The notes under the pieces: generated by a model
The model's input: the letters and a program-made list of their open reading frames with translations, nothing else
Databases searched by the model: none
Told to the model about the DNA's origin: nothing
In this document: one piece after another, positions 46,941 to 56,802 of the stretch
Layout: the number at the start of each line of letters is the position of its first letter
How positions within the stretch are numbered: position 1 is the first letter of the stretch
Translations under genes and position numbers: made by a program
Assembly: GCA_018712265.1 (NCBI GenBank)
Contig: DVHF01000010.1
Span: forward strand, 1 to 64,000
From: Candidatus Gallacutalibacter pullicola
Lineage (GTDB): Bacteria > Bacillota > Clostridia > Oscillospirales > Acutalibacteraceae
Reading direction: 5' to 3'
Length of the DNA: 64,000 nucleotides

Positions 46941-47765
46941 GTGGCGTTTACGGATATCCTTTCAGGAGCTGCACAGAATCTGACAGGGAATATTGATACG
47001 GCTGTGCTGGTGGTGGACGATTACCGCGATATGTGCAGTCAGGTTGAGCAGGGTGCGCAGAATGCGGGTCTGGGGCTTCTGGACAGCATTCAGGAGGCGG
47101 CTTCCGCGATGGATGCTGTCAGATCTGCCGCGAGCCAGGCGTTGAGCGGCGGCGCGTCCTCTGTGAATGTTCCGCAGTTTAAAAAGCCAAAATATTTCAA
47201 GGTGCAGTTTAATCCCTCGGAGCTTCAGATCGACGCGGCAGCTCCGTTCGAGCAGAAGCTGGACGCTCAGACGGGAGATCAGTCGCGCGCGTCGGTGATG
47301 GACGCGGCGGTCCGGCCGTCTGTTACGCTTTCTGTGAATTTGTATTTTGATCAGTTTAATAAGGCGGACGCTTTCCGATCAACTGTGCTGAATCCGAATC
47401 TTAACGCTGCCGATCTTGCCACCAATGTGGCGACAGGCATCTCCAAGCTTACAGGGAAAACATGGAGCGTGCAGCCGCAGGTGGAGGCGCTGCTCGGCGC
47501 GATTTATAATAATTATACGAGGTATATCACGTTTTGCTGGACAGATTTTTCGTTTACCGGATACCTTTCCAATGTGGGAGCGCAGTATACGATGTTTTCT
47601 ACATCCGGCAAACCCATCCGCGCAGTAGTAGCCCTGCGTATCCAGCAGGAGATGGATCCGGTTAATATCCAGAGATGGTCGGGAGATTTGAATAAGGCGT
47701 TCTCATCGACGGGTATATCGTCTGTGGCAAGCAGTCTGGGAAATATTTTGAATGTGAAGCTGTAA
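46941..47765 (+). CDS. CIS tube-adaptor protein (Afp7-like), copy 1
   Basis: 274 residues. KYFKVQFNPSELQID, PSVTLSVNLYFDQF, FCWTDFSFTGYLSNVGAQYTMFSTSGKPIRAVVALRIQQEM is the CIS tube/gp53-like adaptor pattern joining tube and hub; no LysM is visible. The N-terminal 65 residues and the last 30 are Ala/Ser-rich helices. GTG start behind TGAGGTGATTTT. Confidence 0.88.
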   Translation: MAFTDILSGAAQNLTGNIDTAVLVVDDYRDMCSQVEQGAQNAGLGLLDSIQEAASAMDAVRSAASQALSGGASSVNVPQFKKPKYFKVQFNPSELQIDAAAPFEQKLDAQTGDQSRASVMDAAVRPSVTLSVNLYFDQFNKADAFRSTVLNPNLNAADLATNVATGISKLTGKTWSVQPQVEALLGAIYNNYTRYITFCWTDFSFTGYLSNVGAQYTMFSTSGKPIRAVVALRIQQEMDPVNIQRWSGDLNKAFSSTGISSVASSLGNILNVKL

Positions 47766-47806
47766 GGCTTTGAGATGTTTTACTTCTTTTAAAGGGGGAA
47801 GGGACG

Positions 47807-48607
47807 ATGTCTGCCGCAAGTGTTTTGAGTGCAGCGGATACCCTGCTGACAGGCAATCCGAAAAAGGCGAAGCTCACCATCAATACGGTTTCCAGCAGTA
47901 CGGCTGCGGGAAGCGCCGGGGCTCTGGCGTCGCAGCTTGTGCCGCAGACTGCACAGGCTCTAACGCAGGGAAGCGTCTCTGCGGCAGGCGGTACAGGAGG
48001 ACTCAGCAAAACGCTGACGGTGCATTACAATCCCTCGTCCATCCAGCTGCAGGCCAACGCGGACGCCGTGGATGTTTCCTATCTGCTGAAAAATGTGGAT
48101 AACGGCGTGCCGCGCCAGCAGACGAGGCCGCCTTCCATCACAATGTCGGTGGAACTCGTTTTTGATGATATGAATGTGAAGGACGCGTTCATGGCGGAGA
48201 AGTTCAAGCTTCTTTCGATGTCAGAAAGCATTTCGGGGCTGGCGTCCTCCGGGGCGGCTCTGTACCGCACTGCGACTGGGCAGAATTATTCCGTTCAGGC
48301 GCAGACAAACGGGATTGTCGCCCTGCTGATGAGCAAAAACACCCGTCAGGTGACGTTCAGCTGGGCGAACCTCAGCTTTAGCGGCGAGGTGAACCAGGTG
48401 CAGGCGCGTTATACGATGTTTTCCACGTCAGGCAGGCCCGTCCGCAGCGTGGTGACGTTGATTCTTGTGCAGGAATTCAGCAATCAGACCGATCGCGATA
48501 AATGGAACACCGCCTTTGACACGGGCTTTAAAGCGAGCCTTTCCGAGGCCGGAAACCGATCGGTGGGCCAGACGGTTGGGAATATCCTCAATATATCGGG
48601 CTTTTAA
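47807..48607 (+). CDS. CIS tube-adaptor protein (Afp7-like), copy 2
   Basis: 266 residues, a paralogue of the preceding protein along its whole length (LTVHYNPSSIQLQ, FSWANLSFSGEVNQVQARYTMF, and a similar SVGQTVGNILNI end). The two share layout but have drifted well apart, so they probably take different ring positions. AAAGGGGGAAGGG precedes the ATG. Confidence 0.88.
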   Translation: MSAASVLSAADTLLTGNPKKAKLTINTVSSSTAAGSAGALASQLVPQTAQALTQGSVSAAGGTGGLSKTLTVHYNPSSIQLQANADAVDVSYLLKNVDNGVPRQQTRPPSITMSVELVFDDMNVKDAFMAEKFKLLSMSESISGLASSGAALYRTATGQNYSVQAQTNGIVALLMSKNTRQVTFSWANLSFSGEVNQVQARYTMFSTSGRPVRSVVTLILVQEFSNQTDRDKWNTAFDTGFKASLSEAGNRSVGQTVGNILNISGF

Positions 48608-48619
48608 GGAGGTCCTTTC

Positions 48620-50125
48620 ATGGCAGTATCCCTCTCCACGGGCAGCCTGACCGATGCCGTCGGCACGGTCCAGCTCACCCCGGAAAATACGTATTCGTCC
48701 TTGCAGACGAAATATATGGATTTTTCCCTGCCGCAGGCGTCTGTCGCGCTGGGCGGGACATCCCTCAGCTCGATTGCCTCGGATATGGTGGTGAACGATA
48801 TTTCTATCGAGCTCAGCTGCGGCTTTGAGGCGTCTATCGCGGTGTTCCGCATTTATAATGTGTATGATCCCGACAGCGGGCAGTTCCGGTATTCCGTGCT
48901 GAAAAAGCACCTGCTGATGGGCAATGCCGTTTCGATTTCGATGGGATATGTCGGAAAGCTGGAAACGGTGTTTGTGGGATTTATCGCAGGGGTCAGCTTT
49001 GGATATCAGGAGGGGGAGCTGCCGTATATTGAGGTCTCCTGCATGGATGCTAAGGGGATCATGATGGCCGGTTCTTACGCGAACCAGCTGACGGCAGATA
49101 ATTATGCTGATGCAGTCAGCGAGATCCTGCGCCGCACAGGCTACGAGGAGCTCAAGCGGTCCCAGGCGATTACGGGGATCCAGGTGACGGCCACGCCGGA
49201 TGTGGATCCCTCTCTGCTCACGGCGATGCAGGCGCAGGAAGCCGCGCAGGAGGCGGCTGAAACGGCGCAGGCCACGGCCGCTGCGGCGCGCCAGGCCGCG
49301 GAAGCCAGCGGATCCGCCGAGGCGCTCGCCAAGGCGCAGGAGCTGGAAGCTGCCGCCGAAGCCGCTATGAGCGCGGTGGAGGCCGCACAGAAGGCGTTTA
49401 CCACGGCAAAGGAAACGCTGACGGCGGCAAAAAATGCCGTGGAGGAAGCGACCTCGGCTGTCGCGGAGGCGTCCAAGGCGGGGGTGCCGGCCACGGTGCC
49501 GATCCCGTCCGGACCTGTCAGCGACTATACGATGGAGATGGTTTCGGAAAGCGATTACGAGTTTATAGTCAAGGCCGCGAAGAAGTTTAATTATGAATTT
49601 TTCGTCGACCGCGGCGTCGTGTATTTCAGGAAAGCAAAGAGCGTCAAGGCGCCTGTGGCGGAGCTTGGATCCGGCGAGGGCGTGATCACGTTCCACATTG
49701 AGTACAGCATCACGGGGATCGTCGGCAGCGTCGAGGCACGCGCCATGGATCCGGGGCAGGGAAAGACAATCAGCTATAAGTCGACGCTTTCCAATACGAT
49801 CTCCACAGGGAATAAGGCCAAGGGACTGACGAAGGACGCGAGAAAGGTGCTGGTTGATCCCACGATCAGCACGCAGACGCAGGCGGAGTCCCGCGTGGCC
49901 TCATTGATGGAGGAGATGTCGTACCGGCTGGGGAGCATTGAGGCGGAATGTATCGGGATCCCGGAGCTGCTTCCCGGACGGTTCCTGCGGATTTCCGGCT
50001 TGGGAAGTCCTGCTGACAATGATTTTTATTTGACATCTGTGATCCATGAGTACCGGGACGACACCGGCTACCGCACCCGCGTGATCGGGAAAGCCGACAA
50101 TATCAAGGGGGAAAGCATCCTGTGA
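48620..50125 (+). CDS. Baseplate hub protein (gpD/Afp8 N-part) with Ala-rich coiled-coil insert
   Basis: 501 residues. N-terminal hub domain (NDISIELSCGFEASIAVFRI, VSISMGYVGKLETVFVGFIA) and C-terminal hub domain (GRFLRISGLGSPADNDFYLTSVIHEYRDDTGYRT) follow the phage D/gp27 plan. Between them, about residues 200-300, is a nearly pure Ala/Glu/Lys coiled coil that is absent from usual hub proteins. The gene overlaps the spike gene by four bases (GTGA). It forms the base of the central spike. Confidence 0.85.
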   Translation: MAVSLSTGSLTDAVGTVQLTPENTYSSLQTKYMDFSLPQASVALGGTSLSSIASDMVVNDISIELSCGFEASIAVFRIYNVYDPDSGQFRYSVLKKHLLMGNAVSISMGYVGKLETVFVGFIAGVSFGYQEGELPYIEVSCMDAKGIMMAGSYANQLTADNYADAVSEILRRTGYEELKRSQAITGIQVTATPDVDPSLLTAMQAQEAAQEAAETAQATAAAARQAAEASGSAEALAKAQELEAAAEAAMSAVEAAQKAFTTAKETLTAAKNAVEEATSAVAEASKAGVPATVPIPSGPVSDYTMEMVSESDYEFIVKAAKKFNYEFFVDRGVVYFRKAKSVKAPVAELGSGEGVITFHIEYSITGIVGSVEARAMDPGQGKTISYKSTLSNTISTGNKAKGLTKDARKVLVDPTISTQTQAESRVASLMEEMSYRLGSIEAECIGIPELLPGRFLRISGLGSPADNDFYLTSVIHEYRDDTGYRTRVIGKADNIKGESIL

Positions 50126-50943
50126 GCCTATACGATATTATAGAGGAAATCAACGATCGCCAGATCACAAAGACGGAGACGGGAGACACCCGGATTATCG
50201 GCGTGATGGTGGGGATTGTGGCGAAGAATTACCATCCGAATATGGGCGGGCGCGTGTGCGTGACGATCCCCACCCGCGACGATACGGCGAACGAGCTGCA
50301 GTGGGCGCGCGTGGCGATGCCGTCGAGCGGCAAGAAGTGGGGCCACTATTTCCTGCCGGAGATCGGGGATCAGGTGCTGCTGGCCTTTGAGGGCGGGAAT
50401 ATTGAGCGCCCGTACGTGATCGGCTGCCTGCCGCTCGATAATAACCAGTTTTTGACCGGGTCGGTCGATTCCGGGAACCAGTACAAGCGGATCGTCACGA
50501 AGCACGGCAGCGCGATTACCTTTGAGGACAGCACCGTGGCCTCGGACGGGTCGCAGGATAAGATTACGATTTCCACAGCGGGGGAGAGCCACACCATCCG
50601 GCTCGATAACGCGGGATCGAAGATTTCGATCACCGACAAGGGCGGGAAAAACAAGATTGAGATCAGCACGCTCGACGGGAACGGCACGATGAATATCAAG
50701 GCCGCCAATTCCCTGACGATCGAGGTGGGGAGCACCATCAAGCTCACGCTCAACGGCGACAGCGGCAGCGTGAAGATCTCCGCCCAGCAGATCACGCTGG
50801 AGGGGAGCAACAAGGTCGGTCTCTCCTCTGACGGCATGGTGCAGGTGGAGGGAGCGCAGGTCACGGAGAAAGCGTCCGCCATGTATAAGCAGGAGAGCGG
50901 CGGCATGTTCTCCATCAGCGGCACGCCCGTCCGCATCGGCTGA
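50122..50943 (+). CDS. Baseplate spike protein (gpV/Afp8 C-part)
   Basis: 273 residues. An OB-fold domain (IIGVMVGIVAKNY, GRVCVTIPTRDD, WARVAMPSSGKKWGHYFLPE, GDQVLLAFEGGNIERPYVIG) is followed by repetitive beta-helix sequence (KIEISTLDGNGTMNIKAANS). It is the trimeric needle that carries the PAAR-like tip. Hub and spike are separate genes here. GTG start coupled to the hub gene. Confidence 0.93.
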   Translation: MSLYDIIEEINDRQITKTETGDTRIIGVMVGIVAKNYHPNMGGRVCVTIPTRDDTANELQWARVAMPSSGKKWGHYFLPEIGDQVLLAFEGGNIERPYVIGCLPLDNNQFLTGSVDSGNQYKRIVTKHGSAITFEDSTVASDGSQDKITISTAGESHTIRLDNAGSKISITDKGGKNKIEISTLDGNGTMNIKAANSLTIEVGSTIKLTLNGDSGSVKISAQQITLEGSNKVGLSSDGMVQVEGAQVTEKASAMYKQESGGMFSISGTPVRIG

Positions 50944-50976
50944 TGCAGCGTCAATACCAGCAGGAGGAGGCCCGTT

Positions 50977-51399
50977 ATGAGCAGTAAAAGTTTTCTGGGC
51001 ACGGGGATGAAGTTCCCGCCCCAAATAGATCCCGGCACAGGGCGGTTTTCCCTGTCCTCGGGGGCGCAGAGCGTCAGGGAGTCGGTGTATCTGATCCTGA
51101 TGACGCAGCGCGGCGAGCGGTGGCTGGAGCCTGAGTTCGGCAGCCGGATCCTGTCGTATACCTTTCTGGATATTTCGCCCACCACCGTCACACTGCTGAC
51201 AAACGAGCTGCGCGCCCTGCTGCTGGAGCAGGAGCCGCGTATCTCCGACGTGCAGGTGGAGCTGGATCCGGAGACGCGGGAGGGCTGTTTGATTTTTAAT
51301 TTGAGCTATACCATTACGGAGACGAATACGCGGGATAATCTGGTGTTCCCGTTTTATCTGAATCCGGGAGAGGGGGAGACCGATGGCGGAGTATCATGA
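50977..51399 (+). CDS. Baseplate wedge protein, gp25/Afp9 type
   Basis: 140 residues with the gp25-like lysozyme-related fold: VYLILMTQRGERWLEPEFGS then LRALLLEQEPRISDVQVEL. The EPR element, used to nucleate sheath assembly, is present (QEPRIS). GGAGGAGGCCC precedes the ATG. It overlaps the next gene by 17 bases. Confidence 0.95.
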   Translation: MSSKSFLGTGMKFPPQIDPGTGRFSLSSGAQSVRESVYLILMTQRGERWLEPEFGSRILSYTFLDISPTTVTLLTNELRALLLEQEPRISDVQVELDPETREGCLIFNLSYTITETNTRDNLVFPFYLNPGEGETDGGVS

Positions 51400-54300
51400 G
51401 TTTATTGTAGATCCGCGTTCCCGCGGGGATCTGGTAGCGGAGATGGGCCGTCTGGCCGCCTCCTATACGCCGGAATGGAAGTTTGATCCGGAGGATCCGG
51501 ATATCGGCGCGGTGATCGGGCTGATTTTTGCGGATCAGATGTCGGATACCGTGGGTGCGCTCAACCAGGTGATGGATAAGTACCGCACGGAGTTTGTCAA
51601 TATGCTGGGGGTCTCGCTGCTCCCGGCGACCCCGGCGGGCGGCGTCGCGGTGGTCAACCTCGTGCCGGACACCGTGCCGGGCGTACAGCTGCCCAAGGGC
51701 AGCCGCCTGCAGGGCCAGGCCGGTGAGGACGGCGAGGCGATCCTGTTTGAAACGGCGGGGGATGTCTATGTCACCAGCGCGCGCCTGACGGATATTCTCT
51801 CGATTTCCGGGCATTTTGGGAAGATCATCCCGATCCGCGGCGGCCCCACGGCCGTTTCGATCCTGCCGCGCCGTGCGGAGGCTGTAGAGGAGGTCCCGGC
51901 CGAACAGGAGGAGGCGGGGATCCCCCTGTTTGATTTCAGCAGGGACGGCGTGCAGCGCAGCGCGATGCTGCTGTATCACAGGACGATTCTGCGCCCCGGC
52001 AAGGGTGTGGAGCTTTTCCTGCATCCGGAAGGGCAGGGAGGATCGATCCCGGCGGCCCTGCTGGCGAATCCCCGTATGTTTTCGTGGACGCTGTATTCCG
52101 GGGACGGCCCGCTGCCGTTCGACCGGGTGGAGGCGCGCGGCGGGGAGCTTGTTTTGTGTCTGGATAGGGATGCGCCGCCCCTCGCGATCGGGGAGGATTC
52201 GTACTACCTTGTCTGCGCAGAGGCCGTCGGGGAGTCTGTCACGCCGGTGGTGCTGTCGGGACTGACGCTGTCGGCGTCGTGCGATCACGCTGTGCCGGAC
52301 TTCCTGGGCAGCGGCGATCAGGAGCTTTCTGCGGAAAGGTGCTTCCCGTTCGGGGAGACAGCCAGCCTGTTTTCGGAGTTCTACATCGGCATGGACGGCC
52401 ATTTCTCGCAGGCGGGCGCGCAGGAGACGATCCGGTTCCAGCTGTCGTTCCAGGAAAAGCTGGTTTCGCTGCCGGCCCAGCAGGAGGTGGAGGATCTCCG
52501 GATCATCAAGCGCAAGCCGCGCACCATCCAGTACGAGACGGCCCGGTGCTGCGTGCAGGCCGTCTCGGTGGATTATTTTAACGGGATCGGCTGGAAGAGC
52601 CTGCCCTGCCGCAAGGAGATCGTCTCCCTGTTTAATGGGGAGTATACGGGCGAAGCGGAGATTTCGTTTGAGATCCCGGAGGACTGGCAGCCCACGGCAG
52701 TGGGGAGCTACCAGGGGCGGTGCATTCGGCTGCGGGTCACGCAGGCCGATAACTGCTATCTGCAGCCCTGCCTGCACAATATGCCGGTGATAGAGGGTGT
52801 GTCGCTTTCGTACCGGTACAGGAAAGGGTTCGCCTATCCGCAGCTTTTGCAGTCGATCTGCGGCACGCGGATTGTGAACCTGACGCCGGATCTGATGGCG
52901 GGGCGCAGCCTGACGCTGTTCCCGGCGCTGCCGTACCCCGGCAACGCGCTGTACCTGGGGCTGGACCGCCGTCCGGAGGGCGCGCCTGTCAGCCTGCTGT
53001 TCGATGTTTCGGAGTCGGTGCATTTCCGCAGCGCGCCGGTTTCGTTTGAGTATTCGGCCCTGTCCGGCTGGAAGCCGCTCAAGGTGATCGATAATACGGA
53101 GAATATGTCCGCCGCCGGGACGGTATTGTTTATGCCGCCCTCCGACATGGCGCCCATGGCGGTGGAGGGGATCACGCGGTACTGGGTGCGGCTGGTGGAT
53201 GCGAATTCCGTCCACGATGATCCGAACCTGCATCACCCGCTGATCCGGGATATTTATCTGAACGCCGTGGAGATCCGGAATATTGAGACGCTGCCGGAGG
53301 AGAGCTTTTACCTGCAAACCCCCGTGCCGGATATGTCGTTCCAGCTGGCGGCGCAGTCCGTGCTGGACGCGGAGGTCTTTGTCAACGAGGCGGATCGCCT
53401 GTCGCAGCCCATGATGCAGCAGCTGCTGCGCGAGCGTCCCGGCGATGTGCGCGCGGAGTACGATCATCTCGGGCGGATCACGCGGTTTTTTGTGCGGTGG
53501 TCCGAGGTGGATTCCTTTGACCGCTCGAAGCCCGGGGATCGCCATTACCGGATCGACCGCCTGCGCAGTCGGATCGAGTTTGGCGACGGCGTCCATGTGA
53601 GGATCCCCACCTGCCGCACCGACGTGGCCTTTACGGTGCGCGCGCGGCGCTGCAACGGATCGAGCGGGAACCTGCCGCGCGGCGCCGTCAATGCGCTGAG
53701 GGGGAGGAGTTTGTACGTCAGCTCGGTGTATAATCCGATTGAAACATATGCCGGCAGCGATATGGAGACGCCGGAAAATGCGCAGAAGCGCGGCTGCAAT
53801 CTCTTTTGCAGCCGGGGCCGTCTGGTGAGCCAGACCGATTTTGTGCGCGAGGTGGAGTCCTTTTCGAGCGCGATCCAGCAAGTGCGCTGCATGGCCGGTG
53901 TCGATATCGACGGCAACGAGAACCCGCCGCTCGTCACGATTGCGGTGATGATGCGCGATTATGCCGACGGCGCGTATTCGTTCCACAGCATCCGGGGGCC
54001 GCTGCGCAGGCGTCTGCTGAGCCAGTGCGAGGCCACGCTTTCTCCGGACTGCCTGGTGCTTTCCGAGCCGGTGTATGTATCTATTTCGCTGTCTGTATGG
54101 GCGGAGGCCGACGATCCGCAGCTGGCGTTTTCGCTTCAGAACCTGATTCAGGAGGAGCTGGACCGGTTCCTCAGCCCGATCGGCAGGGACGGGCGCGGCG
54201 GCTGGCGGATAGGCACGCTGCCTACTTATACGCAGCTGGATATGCTGCTGCGCACGCTGCGCGGGGCCGGGCGTGTCAGCCGGTTTCTTGCTACCGCGCG

Positions 54301-54421
54301 GTTTGTGGACCGCACCGGCGCGCATGAATGTGCGCTGGAGGAGATGCGCCCCCACCCGTTCGCCGTGCCTGTCCCCGGAAAGCACAGGATCTATATCGAG
54401 CTTCCCGGGACGCAGGGGTAA
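51383..54421 (+). CDS. Large baseplate wedge protein (Afp11/gp6/baseplate J-like)
   Basis: 1012 residues. Opening FDPEDPDIGAVIGLIFADQM and TPAGGVAVVNLVPD, and the later FGDGVHVRIPT, GSSGNLPRGAVNAL, ETPENAQKRG and FVREVESFSSAIQQVRCMAG are typical of CIS baseplate J proteins. It forms the wedge core. GGGAGAGGGGGAGACC lies upstream. Very long antisense frames opposite it are composition shadows. Confidence 0.93.
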   Translation: MAEYHEFIVDPRSRGDLVAEMGRLAASYTPEWKFDPEDPDIGAVIGLIFADQMSDTVGALNQVMDKYRTEFVNMLGVSLLPATPAGGVAVVNLVPDTVPGVQLPKGSRLQGQAGEDGEAILFETAGDVYVTSARLTDILSISGHFGKIIPIRGGPTAVSILPRRAEAVEEVPAEQEEAGIPLFDFSRDGVQRSAMLLYHRTILRPGKGVELFLHPEGQGGSIPAALLANPRMFSWTLYSGDGPLPFDRVEARGGELVLCLDRDAPPLAIGEDSYYLVCAEAVGESVTPVVLSGLTLSASCDHAVPDFLGSGDQELSAERCFPFGETASLFSEFYIGMDGHFSQAGAQETIRFQLSFQEKLVSLPAQQEVEDLRIIKRKPRTIQYETARCCVQAVSVDYFNGIGWKSLPCRKEIVSLFNGEYTGEAEISFEIPEDWQPTAVGSYQGRCIRLRVTQADNCYLQPCLHNMPVIEGVSLSYRYRKGFAYPQLLQSICGTRIVNLTPDLMAGRSLTLFPALPYPGNALYLGLDRRPEGAPVSLLFDVSESVHFRSAPVSFEYSALSGWKPLKVIDNTENMSAAGTVLFMPPSDMAPMAVEGITRYWVRLVDANSVHDDPNLHHPLIRDIYLNAVEIRNIETLPEESFYLQTPVPDMSFQLAAQSVLDAEVFVNEADRLSQPMMQQLLRERPGDVRAEYDHLGRITRFFVRWSEVDSFDRSKPGDRHYRIDRLRSRIEFGDGVHVRIPTCRTDVAFTVRARRCNGSSGNLPRGAVNALRGRSLYVSSVYNPIETYAGSDMETPENAQKRGCNLFCSRGRLVSQTDFVREVESFSSAIQQVRCMAGVDIDGNENPPLVTIAVMMRDYADGAYSFHSIRGPLRRRLLSQCEATLSPDCLVLSEPVYVSISLSVWAEADDPQLAFSLQNLIQEELDRFLSPIGRDGRGGWRIGTLPTYTQLDMLLRTLRGAGRVSRFLATARFVDRTGAHECALEEMRPHPFAVPVPGKHRIYIELPGTQG

Positions 54422-54470
54422 TATCCCGGCGCGGGCCCGATGATCATGCTCAGCCGTTTGGAGGTCGCCT

Positions 54471-56576
54471 ATGCTCAACAGTATCAACCTTGACGATAAA
54501 TCCTATGAAGATCTGATTGCGGAAGCCCTTGCAAAGATTCCGCTGTATTCCGGAGAATGGACGAATTTCAACCGTTCCGATCCGGGCGTTACGATTTTGC
54601 AGAACCTGTCGTCGTTCACGCTGCTGCAGCGCGGGAGCGTCAACCGTGTCACGGATGAGATCCGGCGCGGACTGCTGCGGCTGGCGGGCTGCAGAACGGA
54701 GCGCAACGCCGCTGCGTCCCTGCTGGTCCGCTCCCCGGAGGAGGACGCCGTCCTTCCGCCGCAGTATCAGCTGCGGATTGGGGATCTCTGCTTCGAGACG
54801 GAACGCGAAACGCCCCTGTCCTCCTGGGGCTTGGAGGCGGTGTACCTCTGCCAGGACGGAAGCTTTCAGGATATCACCATGCTGCTGGAAACGGAGGCCG
54901 GGACAGCTGCCGTGTTTGGGAGCGCGCCGCAGTCCGGGAATGTGCTTTACTGCATCCTGAGAGGCGTGCCGGAGACGGAAAAGCCGCTGCTGCTGTGGGC
55001 ACAGGCGGCCGGCAGCGCCGGACGCACCCCGTTCCCGGAAAAGGGCGGGCCTGTGTTCGCCCGAACCCGGTGGCAGTATTTTACGGAAAGCGGCTGGGTG
55101 GACGCGGACGCACAGGACGAGACGCACGGCTTCCTGACAAGCGGGAAAATCACCCTTACGCTGGAAGAGGAGCCCGCCGTATTTGAGGATGCGCCCGTAT
55201 CGGGCTGTGCGTTCCGGTGCCTGCTTGAGGAATGCGAGTACGATCGCGCGCCGCGTTTGGAGACATTGACGGCGAACCTGTTCCCGGTGCGCCAGTGGGA
55301 GACGCGCGTGTGGACCTACCGGCTGCGCGGCGAACGTACCGTTTCGATCCGGTCGCCGCTGGCGGAGCAGGGGAACCTGTTCGTATTCTGCCGGGAGATC
55401 CCCGGCGGTCCGTACCGGCTTTACGCGCCGTTTACGGGGGTTGTCCCCACCGGACGGCTGTATCTGCGGGAGGAGATCCCCGGCGGCGTGCGGCTGAATT
55501 TCCATCAGGCGCGGTTCGGCTTTGCCCCCTGTGAGGAGGACGGCGCGGTGCTTGTCACCTGCTTCGACGATGAGATGATCCATCACCGCGAGCTGGGTCC
55601 GGTTCTGGGCTTTGAGGATCAGGATATCGCCGTCGATTTGGTGCGGGACGTTCTGGCAGATCGGTTCCTGCTGATAGCGGAGACGGCCGGGCCGGACGGG
55701 GAGCCGGAGTATTATCCCGTTGAGCCTGATACGGACGGCGCGTACGGGCTGCGGTACCAGGTGGATCCGGAGCAGGGGCTGCTGCATATCGAGCATCCCG
55801 GCGCCGGGACAGGGTGCCGCCTGTATCTCGCCTCCTGCTGCACGACTGCCGGGAGCCAGGGGAATATCCGGGCCGGAAGCACGCTGCTGCATACGGATCC
55901 CATGCGCCCGATGGATCCGCCGCACGAATTCCGCGGGGTATCGCCCGGGATGGGCGGCACGGATTATGAGACGGTCGAGCAGCTTCGCGCGCGGTTCGCG
56001 GCGTCGGTGCTCACGCCGGGGGCGGCGGTGATGCCGGCCGATTACGAGTCTCTCGTCCTGCGGACGCCGGGACTGTGCGTCCATAAGGTGCGCGCGACAG
56101 CTTTCCCGCAGGAAAATCTGGTGCGGATCGCAGTAAAGCCGCGCGGCACAGATCCGCTGCCGAAGCTTTCAGATCTGTATTTGGAGGAAATTCACGCCTG
56201 GCTGGAGCCGCACCGGATGCTCACCACGCGGGTGGAGCTGGTGCAGCCAAATTATGTGGCGGTGGATGTCTGGGCGGTGCTTCAGATAAAGGGGTACTAC
56301 GGGGATGTGCAGGAGGCCGTGGAGTCGATGCTCCGGCAGTCGCTGGATTATGTGAACGGCCCGCAGCCGTTCGGCAGCCGGATCCGGTTCAGCACGCTGT
56401 ATCAGGAGCTTTTGACCCTGCCCTATGTGGAATCTGTGGTGGAATTCAAGCTGAATCCGCAGTCGTGGAACGGCGTCTCTCTGGATAATCCCGATCTGGT
56501 CCTTGATCCTTACACCCTTTGCTGTCCGGGAAATCTGCACATCCAGCTCCAAACCTGGACCGCTCAATCTTTGTAA
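54471..56576 (+). CDS. Second baseplate J-like protein (Afp12-like)
   Basis: 701 residues. It shares the opening plan with the preceding protein (LAKIPLYSGEWTNFNRSDPG, VTILQNLSSFTLLQ) and has PHEFRGVSPGMGGTDYETVE, ARFAASVLTPGAAVMPADYE and VVEFKLNPQSWNGVSLDNPD near the end. It probably pairs with the larger wedge protein. TTGGAGGTCGCCT precedes the ATG. No recognised sequence lies in the 226 bases after it except a short GTG frame that was rejected. Confidence 0.9.
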   Translation: MLNSINLDDKSYEDLIAEALAKIPLYSGEWTNFNRSDPGVTILQNLSSFTLLQRGSVNRVTDEIRRGLLRLAGCRTERNAAASLLVRSPEEDAVLPPQYQLRIGDLCFETERETPLSSWGLEAVYLCQDGSFQDITMLLETEAGTAAVFGSAPQSGNVLYCILRGVPETEKPLLLWAQAAGSAGRTPFPEKGGPVFARTRWQYFTESGWVDADAQDETHGFLTSGKITLTLEEEPAVFEDAPVSGCAFRCLLEECEYDRAPRLETLTANLFPVRQWETRVWTYRLRGERTVSIRSPLAEQGNLFVFCREIPGGPYRLYAPFTGVVPTGRLYLREEIPGGVRLNFHQARFGFAPCEEDGAVLVTCFDDEMIHHRELGPVLGFEDQDIAVDLVRDVLADRFLLIAETAGPDGEPEYYPVEPDTDGAYGLRYQVDPEQGLLHIEHPGAGTGCRLYLASCCTTAGSQGNIRAGSTLLHTDPMRPMDPPHEFRGVSPGMGGTDYETVEQLRARFAASVLTPGAAVMPADYESLVLRTPGLCVHKVRATAFPQENLVRIAVKPRGTDPLPKLSDLYLEEIHAWLEPHRMLTTRVELVQPNYVAVDVWAVLQIKGYYGDVQEAVESMLRQSLDYVNGPQPFGSRIRFSTLYQELLTLPYVESVVEFKLNPQSWNGVSLDNPDLVLDPYTLCCPGNLHIQLQTWTAQSL

Positions 56577-56802
56577 CGATCTTTTCTGTGATGGGGTCCT
56601 GTTCCGCTCCCGGCGGGATCCTCGGCCGCTGCGTGATATGATTCCCCTGTGCTGTGAGTGCGGCCTTCTTTGACGGCGTTTTCCGCACAGTGCAGGAAGT
56701 TTCCCCGGATCCCGGTTCCTGTCCGGGTGCGGAGAAAGTTATTTTGCGCGGTCAGGATGGATCGCTTTCGCTGAGTTTTATTGTCGTAGAGGAGGAAATC
56801 CT

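Noticed and set aside
51314-54487. Leftward open frame of over 1050 codons opposite the baseplate J gene
   Set aside because: The rightward product is a clear family member. The antisense product is Arg/Gln/His-rich with no motif.
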